A DNA stretch of 64,000 bases, from assembly GCA_022769285.1 (NCBI GenBank), contig JALEKD010000005.1:62001-126000 (forward strand), given 5' to 3'. A program made the position numbers and the translations under genes. Under the pieces are notes generated by a model. That model was not told where the DNA came from. It saw only the letters and a program-made list of their open reading frames with translations, and searched no databases. Below, in pieces: positions 25,801 through 34,337 of the stretch (its first letter is position 1; every line of letters starts with the position of its first letter). The stretch comes from Prevotella sp. Its GTDB lineage: Bacteria; Bacteroidota; Bacteroidia; Bacteroidales; Bacteroidaceae.

Positions 25801-26466
25801 TTAGCGGAACAGCGTGTAGCTGGCATTGTGGCCCTGGCAGTAGGTGTTAACCAGGCGGATGATTTCCTCGGCATTGGCCCGCACGCGCTCCTCGTTGCCA
25901 TCGTACCCGTTGATGATTACGGTAAGATGGGTGGTGCCCATGTCTATCTTGGTGCGCTCGTTGTCCGAGGTGGGGGTGCCTACGCCGCCCTGCGCGTCGC
26001 GGTACACGGGCAGACCCTCGATATTGATAGGACCGCGGCCAATGCCCTCGTAGGGCTCACCGGCACGGCCAACGCCCAGAATGAGCGTGCCGCCGACAAA
26101 CTTGCCCGTGTCAAAACCGCCAATGCTGTAACCGTACTTGATACTGGCCAGGTTAATCAGGTCTACCAAGGTATTAATCTGGTAGAGGCTCTTGCCCTGG
26201 AGCATGCGGCGGATGAGGGCTTCGGAGGCAGGGCGATAGCGCGACGGATCCTTGCCACAGGCACGGTACACACGGCGGGTGGCGGCTATGCCGGGCTGAT
26301 CCTTCAGTGTCTCGGTGGTAAGGGTAGCCCTGAAGGCATTGCCCAGCTGGTTAATCTCTTTCCACAGTCCCTCAGAGTAGGCTGTGTTTATCACCTGGGC
26401 ATCTACGCAGGCCCCCACGAAGTCGGGGCACACGCTCTCTATCTCTTCTGATACGATAACTTTCAT
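25801..26466 (-). CDS. B3/B4 tRNA-binding domain-containing protein (PheT-like editing fold)
   Basis: A 221-residue protein whose whole length resembles the free-standing B3/B4 domain found in phenylalanyl-tRNA synthetase beta subunits. Segments that fit are RRVYRACGKDPSRYRPASEALIRR, LYQINTLVDLINLASIKYGYSIGGFD and EGLPVYRDAQGGVGTPTSDNERTKI. Stand-alone members are thought to act in trans on mischarged tRNAs or to have an unrelated role; this is not settled. The start MKVIVSEEIESVCP is preferred over the 22-residue upstream extension. It precedes ligA by 32 bp on the same strand. Confidence 0.88.
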   Translation of the reverse strand: MKVIVSEEIESVCPDFVGACVDAQVINTAYSEGLWKEINQLGNAFRATLTTETLKDQPGIAATRRVYRACGKDPSRYRPASEALIRRMLQGKSLYQINTLVDLINLASIKYGYSIGGFDTGKFVGGTLILGVGRAGEPYEGIGRGPINIEGLPVYRDAQGGVGTPTSDNERTKIDMGTTHLTVIINGYDGNEERVRANAEEIIRLVNTYCQGHNASYTLFR

Positions 26467-26802
26467 CTTGCTATACTTGTTGCAAATGATTTCTGATTGC
26501 GAAATTACGAAAAAAACGTCTATTGGCTTCATAAAATCAGGATAAAATACGGACCGGGCCCCTAAAGGCCATTGTGGTGCCTGTCGGGATGGTCTTTGCG
26601 GGGCTATCGGTGGCTAAGAGGGGCAGCGGGGTGGCCAAAGCGTTTTTTTTGTTCACTTTTTCGGTGGTACAGACCACAATCCGACAATTTTTGTTTATTT
26701 TTGTAGGCTGAAAGTCTTATCAGCCAACAGCCGCCAGGGCCATGGCCTGCGCTGAGGGGGGTGGGGCGTATATACATTAATATATATAAGAGCATACACA
26801 AG
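26467..26802. other. Divergent intergenic region between the B3/4 gene and pantothenate kinase
   Basis: 336 bases without a gene. On the minus strand TAATTTCG (26507-26500) is a near match to TAnnTTTG for the B3/4 gene. A plus-strand -7 element lies at 26696. The middle part (26550-26640) is G-rich and without repeats that I can see; the stretch before the kinase ATG is AT-rich (ACATTAATATATATA). Confidence 0.45.
26696..26703 (+). promoter_or_regulatory. -7 element for pantothenate kinase
   Basis: TATTTTTG fits TAnnTTTG and implies a leader of roughly 95 nt. There is no TTTG at the usual -33 distance. Confidence 0.35.
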
Positions 26803-27636
26803 ATGGTTATAGGAATAGACGTGGGCATAAGCACCACCAAGATAGTGGGCATTGATGCCCAGGGACAAGTGGTGTCGCCCATACGTATCAAGGCGACCGA
26901 CCCAGTGACCTCGCTCTACGGGGCGTTCGGCAAATATCTGTACGACAATAAGATTAGCCTGACAGATGTAGAACAGGTGATGATAACAGGTGTGGGCGCG
27001 GCCTACATAGACTCTCCGGTCTACGGGCTGCCCACGGCCAAGGCCGAGGAGTTTCTCTCTGACGGACTGGGAGCCAGTTACGAGACGGGGCTGGACCGTA
27101 TGATAGTAGTGTCGATGGGCACTGGTACCTCGCTGGTACAGTGTATAGGCGACGACATACGTCATGTGGGTGGCATAGGCGTGGGCGGTGGTACGCTGAT
27201 GGGCCTTTCGCGAATAATGCTGAAGACCGAGGACGTACACACCATCACGGAGTTGGCCCTGCAGGGCGACCTGGCCAATATAGACGTGCAGATAGGTGAC
27301 ATAAGTCCCAACCCGCTGCCTGGACTGCCTAAGAACGCTACGGCCAGCCTGTTTGGCAACGCCAAGAGCAACGCCTCGCGCGAGGACATAGCCCTTGGTA
27401 TCATAACCACTGTACTGCAGACCATAGGGTCGAGTACCATCCTCTCATCGCTGGGCAGTGGTATCAAGGAGTATGTGTTGATAGGCAACCTGACCCTCTT
27501 GCCCCAGTGCCGCGAGGTGTTTCCGGCCATGGAGAAGATATATGGCGTACGGTTTATCATACCTGAGTACAGCGAGTTCTGTACGGCCATAGGCGCAGCC
27601 CTGAGCTACAGCCGTGGCAAGAAGGCCAAGGCGTAA
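26803..27636 (+). CDS. coaW: Type II pantothenate kinase
   Basis: A 277-residue ASKHA-fold kinase phosphorylating pantothenate, the first step of coenzyme A synthesis. MVIGIDVGISTTKIVGID is the phosphate-1 motif, VSMGTGTSLV phosphate-2 and GIGVGGGTLMGLSRIML the following glycine-rich loop; the C-terminal EFCTAIGAALSY completes the fold. This is the eukaryote/Staphylococcus-like type II enzyme, usually insensitive to CoA feedback, and not the type III CoaX. Length is normal (about 270). The start at 26803 removes a 14-residue, AT-encoded extension in the ORF track. No other CoA gene is nearby. Confidence 0.9.
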   Translation: MVIGIDVGISTTKIVGIDAQGQVVSPIRIKATDPVTSLYGAFGKYLYDNKISLTDVEQVMITGVGAAYIDSPVYGLPTAKAEEFLSDGLGASYETGLDRMIVVSMGTGTSLVQCIGDDIRHVGGIGVGGGTLMGLSRIMLKTEDVHTITELALQGDLANIDVQIGDISPNPLPGLPKNATASLFGNAKSNASREDIALGIITTVLQTIGSSTILSSLGSGIKEYVLIGNLTLLPQCREVFPAMEKIYGVRFIIPEYSEFCTAIGAALSYSRGKKAKA

Positions 27637-27710
27637 GTCGACTGCGGATACCGGGAGCGCAACGGCCCCGGTGAGTAAAGTAGAGATAACTGGTTAAATC
27701 AATAATAACA

Positions 27711-28622
27711 ATGAAAAAGAATTTTTTGATGGTCCTGTTCCTGATGATGGCCTTGGTGGTCTCGGCACAGGATTTGGTGGTATGTAGTTACAACATCCGT
27801 AATGTTAACCGTGGCGACGACAAGAACGGCAACGGCTGGAAGACACGTTATGAGTATCTGTGTCAGCAGATAGAGTTTGAAGACCCAGGCCTCTTTGGCT
27901 GCCAGGAGGTTAAGAAGGAACAGCTGGACGATATGATAGCTCGTATGCCCGAATACGCTTACGTGGGCGTGGGCCGCGACGATGGTAAAGAGGGTGGCGA
28001 GTACTCGCCAGTATTCTATAAGAAGGACCGCTACGTGCTGTTGGAAAGCGGCACGTTCTGGTTGGCCGAAGACCCCACCAAGCCTGTACTGGGCTGGGAC
28101 GCTGCCTGCAAGCGCGTGTGTTCCTGGGGCCACTTCCGCGACAAGAAGACTAAGCACACCTTCTATTTCTTTAACACCCACATGGACCACATTGGCGTTA
28201 CGGCTCGCCGAGAGGGTGCCAAGCTCATTGTAAGCAAGATGCGCGAGCTTATGAAGAAGAACGACCCCGTTATACTTACCGGCGACTTCAACGTAGACCA
28301 GACCAGCGAGCCTTATCAGATGTTCACCAACTCTGGCTTCCTCACGGACTGCTATGTAGCTGCCCGCTACCGTTTTGCCACTAATGGTACGTTCAACGAC
28401 TTTAACCCGCTTAATTGTTCAAGTAGTCGTATAGACCATATATTTGTGAGCAAGAGTTTCAAAGTGGACCGCTACGCCATCCTGACTAACGGCTACTGGG
28501 ACGGTGTCAGCATGGACGCTGCCAAACCATCTGCCAACGCTCCTCTGGACGTGGTGCTTAAAGAGGGTGTACGCCGCAACCCGTCGGATCACTATCCCGT
28601 GGTGGCCAAGCTGAACTTCTAA
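27711..28622 (+). CDS. Exported endonuclease/exonuclease/phosphatase (EEP) family hydrolase
   Basis: A 303-residue protein with signal peptide (MKKNFLMVLFLMMALVVSAQ). The metal-dependent EEP motifs are present in order: VVCSYNIRN, CQEVKKEQ (metal Glu), NTHMDHIGV (catalytic His), LTGDFNVDQ (Asp/Asn), SSRIDHIFV and PSDHYPVVAKL (final Asp-His). EEP proteins cleave phosphodiesters in DNA, lipids or inositol phosphates. Export and lack of extra domains favour an extracytoplasmic nuclease or phosphodiesterase for scavenging, but the substrate cannot be read from the sequence. It is a single-gene unit ending in the terminator at 28646. Confidence 0.9.
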   Translation: MKKNFLMVLFLMMALVVSAQDLVVCSYNIRNVNRGDDKNGNGWKTRYEYLCQQIEFEDPGLFGCQEVKKEQLDDMIARMPEYAYVGVGRDDGKEGGEYSPVFYKKDRYVLLESGTFWLAEDPTKPVLGWDAACKRVCSWGHFRDKKTKHTFYFFNTHMDHIGVTARREGAKLIVSKMRELMKKNDPVILTGDFNVDQTSEPYQMFTNSGFLTDCYVAARYRFATNGTFNDFNPLNCSSSRIDHIFVSKSFKVDRYAILTNGYWDGVSMDAAKPSANAPLDVVLKEGVRRNPSDHYPVVAKLNF

Positions 28623-28645
28623 ACTATAGGAAGATATCATAAAAG

Positions 28646-28677
28646 AAAGGGAGATGCTCATACGGGCATCTCCCTTT
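28646..28677. terminator. Bidirectional terminator between EEP and SLC13 genes
   Basis: AAAGGGAGATGC (28646-28657) and GCATCTCCCTTT (28666-28677) form a perfect 12-bp stem with an eight-base loop between convergent genes. Confidence 0.9.
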
Positions 28678-28725
28678 GTCATTATGATGGGTTGGGGCGC
28701 TGGGGGACAGGCCCTGCAGGCCGAC

Positions 28726-30183
28726 TTAGCTCAGCAGACCGCTCTTGCCTACAAAGAAGAGTAGGGCGTAGCCCAGCACCATACTGATAATACCCATGGT
28801 GAGGCCGGCCTTGAGCATGTCGTTCTGCTTGATGAGGCCGGTAGAGTAGGCTATGGCGTTAGGTGGTGTAGAGATGGGCAGGCACATGGCACTTGAGGCG
28901 GCCAGGGCTATGCCGATGATGATAGTAGAGGTACCACCGATGGAGCCGAGCTTGTCGCCCATGCCCGTACATACCACGGCTAAGATGGGCACCAGTAGGG
29001 CTGTGGTAGCGGTGTTGCTGATAAAGTTACTGAGGAAGTAGCAGATGATGCCGGAGATAAGCAGGATGGCTATAGGCGAGAACCTACCGAAGGGGATGCT
29101 CTCTATGGCGCGGTCGGCCAGTCCGGTGCCGTTCATGCCCAGTCCGAGCGCGAAACCACCGGCTATCATCCAGATAACGCTCCAGTCTATTTTCTGTAAG
29201 TCCTTGCCGGTAATGATACCGGTAAGGGCGAATATGCCCATAGGTATGATGGCCACGGTATTGGCATCGACACCGGTGACGCGGTCAAAAAGCCACATCA
29301 GAATGGTGACAACAAAGGTGATACATACCACCCACATGCGCCAACCATGGGCCACATGACCCTCAATCTTCAGTTCTATGGTTTTCTGAGTAAAGGGGAA
29401 GAACCAAAGGATGAGCCGCCAGCTGATAAGGAGAATGATGATGACCAGGGGGAACATGAGGGCCATCCACTGGCCGAAACTTATGTTCTGGCCCAGCTGC
29501 TCGTTGAGTGCCTGGATGGCTATGGCGTTGGGCGGGGTACCTATGGGCGTGGCCATACCACCGATGTTGGCTGCGATGGGTATGCACATGGTGAGGGCGA
29601 TACGTCCCTTGCCATTGGCGGGCAGGGCGGCAAACACAGGAGTAAGGAAGGTAAGCATCATGGCTGCTGTGGCCGTGTTAGACACAAACATGGAGAACAC
29701 GCCGGTGATGAGCAGGAAGCCCAGGAGCACATTCTTGCTCTTATGGCCAAAGGGGCGGATGAGGTTCTTGGCCAGCAGTACATCGAGGCCCGACTTGGTG
29801 GCGGCGATGGCTAAGATGAAACCGCCCAAGAAGAGCATGATGACGGGGTTGGCAAAGGTGGCCATGATGTCCTTGGCCTTGAGCAGCTCGCCAAAGGCTG
29901 CGCCCTCGCCCCGGAAGCAGGCTATGGAGTTGTCGGACAGCGTGAGGCACATCACCGATATAATGGCCAGCGAGGTAGCCCAGGCGGGAATGGCCTCGAG
30001 TAGCCACGACAGGGTGGCAAAGGCGAAGATGGCGATAACACGTTGCTGGATGACGGTAAGTCCGTCGATGCCGAACGCCGAGGTAGGCAGGTTCCAGATA
30101 ATGGCGGTAACTACAATGATGGCCAGTAGCTGCCACACTTTCTTCATCTCAATCTGGTTGGAGAGTGAATTTTCTTCTGTCAT
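28726..30183 (-). CDS. SLC13/DASS family sodium:anion symporter
   Basis: A 485-residue inner-membrane carrier with about 11 hydrophobic segments. The two Ser-Asn-Thr signature loops of the divalent anion:Na+ symporter family are present (FVSNTATAAM near residue 160 and FISNTATTAL near 395), together with the paired GTPPNAIA and STPPNAIAYS loops. Family substrates include succinate, fumarate, malate, citrate and sulfate; a C4-dicarboxylate would fit anaerobic fumarate/succinate metabolism. The region in front (30184-30542) contains the 21-bp-periodic repeat copy 2. It is transcribed separately from the MFS gene upstream, judging by the 359-bp gap. Confidence 0.92.
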   Translation of the reverse strand: MTEENSLSNQIEMKKVWQLLAIIVVTAIIWNLPTSAFGIDGLTVIQQRVIAIFAFATLSWLLEAIPAWATSLAIISVMCLTLSDNSIACFRGEGAAFGELLKAKDIMATFANPVIMLFLGGFILAIAATKSGLDVLLAKNLIRPFGHKSKNVLLGFLLITGVFSMFVSNTATAAMMLTFLTPVFAALPANGKGRIALTMCIPIAANIGGMATPIGTPPNAIAIQALNEQLGQNISFGQWMALMFPLVIIILLISWRLILWFFPFTQKTIELKIEGHVAHGWRMWVVCITFVVTILMWLFDRVTGVDANTVAIIPMGIFALTGIITGKDLQKIDWSVIWMIAGGFALGLGMNGTGLADRAIESIPFGRFSPIAILLISGIICYFLSNFISNTATTALLVPILAVVCTGMGDKLGSIGGTSTIIIGIALAASSAMCLPISTPPNAIAYSTGLIKQNDMLKAGLTMGIISMVLGYALLFFVGKSGLLS

Positions 30184-30256
30184 AATTGTAATGTTTTTAG
30201 TTAGTATTCTGGTTGGTTATTATATCCGAGGGGCTGCTAAGGCTCTCTGAATGGTC

Positions 30257-30311
30257 GGTAGGTGTATCCTAAGGTGTAGGATGTATCTCCGAAGACTTAG
30301 AATGTACGTCC
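30257..30311. repeat. Intergenic 21-bp-periodic element, copy 2
   Basis: Three units end at 30269 (..TAGGTGTATCC), 30290 (AGGATGTATCTCC) and 30311 (AGAATGTACGTCC), again exactly 21 bp apart. The GGCTCCGTC-type terminal arms are not preserved, so this is the most eroded copy. The rest of the gene-free stretch 30184-30542 shows only the hairpin at 30476. Confidence 0.65.
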
Positions 30312-30475
30312 AAAAGTCTGGGATGGTGGCCGCGGCGGTCTTTCTGTCTTCTGATGGTTAACGTGGGTAAGCCCCAGAGCCTGTAGGCTGGATTAGTGGC
30401 TGGTAAGCCGGGTCTGTTCAGCAGTGGGGTAGGGGCTGGTGACACGCAATAGGGTAATGCTGGTGGTTTAAGGAA

Positions 30476-30525
30476 CTAACGCCAGGTACAGCCCAGGTTA
30501 AGGTGGGTACGGCACCTGGCGTTAG
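30476..30525. terminator. Terminator-like hairpin after the MFS gene
   Basis: CTAACGCCAGGT (30476-30487) pairs perfectly with ACCTGGCGTTAG (30514-30525), and the loop holds an inner GCCCA/TGGGT pairing. It lies 18 bp past the end of the MFS gene. A run of T is not evident, so it could also be an mRNA-protecting hairpin. Confidence 0.6.
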
Positions 30526-30542
30526 GGTCATGATGAAATGGT

Positions 30543-32162
30543 CTATTGGATATTGGGCTCTTCGAGGTGCAGCCCTTTCTTCTTGTCAACCACCTTGAGC
30601 ACCAGTCCTATAAGCAGGGCAGCTACTCCTAAGCCGGCCAGCATGACCAGCGGAGCGGTGTAGTTGAGCTGGGTGGCATCGGTTACGCCCTCGTTGGTCA
30701 TGGTAAGTACCTTGCCGATGAGCAGGGGGAAGAGCCAGAGGCCGATGTTCTGTATCCAGAATATCAGGGCGTAGGCCGAACCGATAATCTTAGCATCAAC
30801 GAGCTTGGGCACGCTGGGCCAGAGCGAGGCGGGAACCAGCGAGAACGAGGCACCGAGAATAAGGATAGTGACGTAGGCCACGATGACACCTCCTACCTGG
30901 TTGCCCTTGAACTCGGGCAGGATGAAGGCAAACGTGAGGTGGCAGGCGATGAGCAGCAGCGATCCCAGGACAAGCATGCTGGCTGCCTTGCCCTTGTGGT
31001 CAACGTAGTTGCCCAGTATGGGAGTGATACCTACGGCCAGCAGGGGGAAAACGGCAAAGATGGACTCAGCCGACTGGCGCATGTAGCCCATGTAGCAGTA
31101 GGTTATGAGAGCCACGATGGACACGGTGAGCATGGCGTACTTGAGCTGCTTGTTCTTCATAAAGTTGAACATGAAGGCAGTGGCGGCCACAACCAGCATG
31201 ATGGCATACTGGGCGATGGTAACCGAGGTGGAGGCCCAGAAAGAGTCTGCGGGAACCTCGGTAAAGGTGAGGTTGCACTGGAGCATGTTCACGGCATACT
31301 TCTGGAAGGGGAATATGGCCGAGTAGTAAAGCACGCAGAGCAGAGAGACCAGCCAGAAACCGCTGCTGGTAAGTATTTGTCCTAAATCGCTTATCTTGAA
31401 AGGGTCGTCTTTTTCCTCGGCTTCGCCTGTCTGCTCGTCCAGCTTCTTATCCATAAAGAAGTAGACTATCAGCATGATGAGGGCGATACAGAGGAGTACT
31501 AGGCCGAAGGCCACTGAGCGCGACACGCTGACCACGCCGCCCAACTTGGCAAAGAAGGGCGAGAAAATCATACAGGTGGCTACACCCAGACGGGCCAGGG
31601 CCATCTCGGAACCCATGGCTAAGGCCATCTCGCGGCCCTTAAACCACTTGACGATACCGCGCGATACGGTAATGCCTCCCATCTCGGCTCCGCAGCCGAA
31701 GAGCATGAAGCCACAGGCTGCGAGCTTGGCTGAAGCAGGCATGCCCTCATAGAAAGGAGACACGCCGAGCTGCTCGAAGACGGGGATATGGTTGAGGTTA
31801 TTGGTAAACCAGACTTCTAGGCTGCTGTCAATGAAGGCATCGCTGATGGCATACCACTTGATGATGGCGCCGATGAGCATGACGGCTCCCGACAGGAGGG
31901 CTGTGAAGCGTACCCCCATCTTGTCCAGGATAATGCCGGCAAAGATGAGGAAGAATACGAATACATTGAGGAATGTCTCGGAACCCTGCATGGTGCCAAA
32001 GGCATCGGAGTCCCATCCGCGCTGTGTCTGCATGAGGTCCTTGATGGGCGATAGAATGTCCATGAAGATATAGGCGCAGAACATGGCCAAGGCCAGCAGC
32101 AGCAAGGCTGTCCAGCGGAGTGCCGCTGAGTCGCGTAAGGTTTTTTGAACTGATTGATTCAT
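30543..32162 (-). CDS. MFS transporter, probably peptide uptake
   Basis: A 539-residue inner-membrane carrier with 12 predicted helices. Major-facilitator features include the loop LDKMGVRFTALLSGAVMLIGA after helix 2 and the long cytoplasmic middle loop near LDEQTGEAEEKDDPFK. The last gene of a series pyrG-yidC-dpp5-MFS, it starts 21 bp after the dipeptidyl peptidase gene. The pairing suggests that it carries the dipeptides that the peptidase releases. I recall that MFSD1-like carriers, which share this general layout, transport dipeptides. The substrate assignment is inference from context. Confidence 0.85.
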   Translation of the reverse strand: MNQSVQKTLRDSAALRWTALLLLALAMFCAYIFMDILSPIKDLMQTQRGWDSDAFGTMQGSETFLNVFVFFLIFAGIILDKMGVRFTALLSGAVMLIGAIIKWYAISDAFIDSSLEVWFTNNLNHIPVFEQLGVSPFYEGMPASAKLAACGFMLFGCGAEMGGITVSRGIVKWFKGREMALAMGSEMALARLGVATCMIFSPFFAKLGGVVSVSRSVAFGLVLLCIALIMLIVYFFMDKKLDEQTGEAEEKDDPFKISDLGQILTSSGFWLVSLLCVLYYSAIFPFQKYAVNMLQCNLTFTEVPADSFWASTSVTIAQYAIMLVVAATAFMFNFMKNKQLKYAMLTVSIVALITYCYMGYMRQSAESIFAVFPLLAVGITPILGNYVDHKGKAASMLVLGSLLLIACHLTFAFILPEFKGNQVGGVIVAYVTILILGASFSLVPASLWPSVPKLVDAKIIGSAYALIFWIQNIGLWLFPLLIGKVLTMTNEGVTDATQLNYTAPLVMLAGLGVAALLIGLVLKVVDKKKGLHLEEPNIQ

Positions 32163-32183
32163 AGTTTATGTTTATTGTATTTC

Positions 32184-34337
32184 TTATTTTTTGAGCCAGC
32201 GGTCGAGCCACGAGAAGAATGTGCGCTGCCAGAGGATGCCGTTCTGGGGCTTGAGCACCCAGTGGTTCTCGTCGGGGTACAGCAGCAACTCGGCAGGGAC
32301 GCCTTTCATGCGCGCGGCATTAAAGGCACCAAAGCCCTGGTTGGCATTGATACGGTAGTCTTTCTCGCCGTGGATGCAGAGGATGGGGGTGTCCCAGTTG
32401 TCGACAGCTCGGTGGGGACTATTGGCGTAGGTGCGGCGGGCGCGGCCGGTCTGGTCTTTGTTCCAGTAAGCGTCATCGTATTCCCAGTTAGAGAACCATG
32501 CCTCCTCGGTATCGGTGTACATAGACTCCAGGTTGAAGGCTCCGTCGTGGGCAATGAAACATTTGAAGCGTTTGTTGTGGTGACCGGCCAGATAGTAGAC
32601 CGAGAAACCGCCGAAACTGGCACCCACGGCTCCGAGCCTATCCTTGTCCACGTAGGGCAAGTTGTTGGCTGCGTCATCAATGGCGCTTAGATAGTCGTTC
32701 ATACACTGGCCCGTCCAGTCGCCACTGACGGCCTCGTTCCACTCGCTGCCGAAGCCGGGGAGGCCGCGGCGGTTGGGGGCGATGATGACATACCCGTGGG
32801 CAGCCATAATCTGCATGTTCCATCGGTAACTCCAGAACTGGGAGACAGGACTCTGTGGACCACCCTCGCAGAAGAGCAGGGTGGGGTACTTCTTGGTGGC
32901 GTCAAAGTGGGGTGGCAGGATAATCCATACCAGCATGTCCTTGTTATCGGTGGTCTTCACCCAGCGGGGCTCTACCTTTCCGATGGCCAACTGGTCGAAT
33001 ATGTGCTTATTCTCATCGGTTATCTGGGTAACCTCGGCTTTCTTCTTCGGCGTGATAACGAAGATGTCGTCGGGGTGGCTCATGGAGTGGCGGGTAGCCA
33101 ACAGCTGTTTGCCGCGGCCCATGAGCTGTACGCTGCTGTAGTCGTACTGACCGGTGGTGACCTGGTGTACCTGACCCGTCAGTGTGGTCTGGTAGATGTG
33201 GGTACAGCCATGCCATACGGCTAAGAAGTAGAGTGACTTGCTGTCGCTATTCCAGCAAAACTCGTCGACGTTGGTATCCAATGTCTCGGTTACATATTCT
33301 TTCTTGCCCGTAGACAAATTGTACACCAGCAGTCGGTTGCGGTCGCTCTCGTAGCCGTTGCGGGCCATGCTGAGCCATGCTATGCGGGTACCGTCGGGCG
33401 AGAAAGAGGGATTAGTGTCGTAACCCACATTGAGGTCGCCCTGCTGGTGGTTTACGGGCTGGTCCTTCATAGTCTTGGTGGGGTCGATGGCCGGCTCCTT
33501 GTAACCCTCAGGTTTGCAGAGGTTACGGGTGGTCTTGCTCTCGGTATCGTAGAGGTAGATGTCGGCATCGGTAGAGATGGCGTACTGCAGACCAGTGCGC
33601 TTGCGGCTCGAATAGGCTATCTGCTTGGAGTTGGGACTCCAGGCTATCTGCTCGATGCCGCCAAAGGGAGCCGTGGGGCACTCGTAGGGCTCGCCAGCCA
33701 TAATGTCGGTACCGTTGTCTATCTGGCTGTCGCTGACCTGGGCCACGAAGGGATGGGCTATGCTCTCTACATAGTGATCCCAGTGGCGGTAGTTCATGTC
33801 GGTAATGAGACGGCCGGTGGCCTTGGGCAGGTCGGCAGGGTTCTGCTTGATGGTGCCGTGGTATGGTAGCGACTTGATGAGGATTACCTGCTTGCCGTCG
33901 GGGGCGAACTTAAATCCCTCGATGTCTATGTCTGAGTGGGTAAGCTGTTGTTTGTTGCTGCCGTCAGGGTTCATCTTCCAGAGCTGACCGTCGCAGAGGT
34001 AGGCTATCTTGCGCCCACCTTCTATCCAGGCTGCATCGGTCTCGCTCTTGGCGCTGTGGGTCAGGGCGCGCTTGTTGCTGCCGTCGCTGTTCATACAGAA
34101 GAGCATCTGGTGACCCTTATTCTCCTTAATGCTGTAGTAGCCCACCTGGTAAACTATCTGCTTGCCATCGGGCGAAGCCTGTGTCCCGCCGATGCGGCCC
34201 ATGGCCCAGAGAGCCTCGGGGGTCATGGAATCTGAGGCGAGCTTGATGTCGTTCTTACCTATCATGGTCTGTGCGTTTGCAAAATTGCCGCCCATACTAA
34301 GGGCGGCAACTATGGCGATAGTCGTGGCTATATTCAT
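32184..34337 (-). CDS. Exported S9 family dipeptidyl peptidase (DPP5-like)
   Basis: A 717-residue peptidase with a signal peptide (MNIATTIAIVAALSMGGNFANAQ). Residues about 45-440 form a beta-propeller with TolB-like repeats (ASPDGKQIVYQ, FAPDGKQVILI, WSPNSKQIAYSS, FSPDGTRIAWLS). The C-terminal alpha/beta hydrolase has the nucleophile GASFGG, and Asp and His in GEKDYRIN and DENHWV. This matches the periplasmic DPP5 type known from Porphyromonas, which removes dipeptides from oligopeptides; dipeptides are a main amino-acid source for such anaerobes. Its ATG overlaps the yidC stop by one base (TAATG), and an MFS carrier gene follows 21 bp later. Confidence 0.9.
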   Translation of the reverse strand: MNIATTIAIVAALSMGGNFANAQTMIGKNDIKLASDSMTPEALWAMGRIGGTQASPDGKQIVYQVGYYSIKENKGHQMLFCMNSDGSNKRALTHSAKSETDAAWIEGGRKIAYLCDGQLWKMNPDGSNKQQLTHSDIDIEGFKFAPDGKQVILIKSLPYHGTIKQNPADLPKATGRLITDMNYRHWDHYVESIAHPFVAQVSDSQIDNGTDIMAGEPYECPTAPFGGIEQIAWSPNSKQIAYSSRKRTGLQYAISTDADIYLYDTESKTTRNLCKPEGYKEPAIDPTKTMKDQPVNHQQGDLNVGYDTNPSFSPDGTRIAWLSMARNGYESDRNRLLVYNLSTGKKEYVTETLDTNVDEFCWNSDSKSLYFLAVWHGCTHIYQTTLTGQVHQVTTGQYDYSSVQLMGRGKQLLATRHSMSHPDDIFVITPKKKAEVTQITDENKHIFDQLAIGKVEPRWVKTTDNKDMLVWIILPPHFDATKKYPTLLFCEGGPQSPVSQFWSYRWNMQIMAAHGYVIIAPNRRGLPGFGSEWNEAVSGDWTGQCMNDYLSAIDDAANNLPYVDKDRLGAVGASFGGFSVYYLAGHHNKRFKCFIAHDGAFNLESMYTDTEEAWFSNWEYDDAYWNKDQTGRARRTYANSPHRAVDNWDTPILCIHGEKDYRINANQGFGAFNAARMKGVPAELLLYPDENHWVLKPQNGILWQRTFFSWLDRWLKK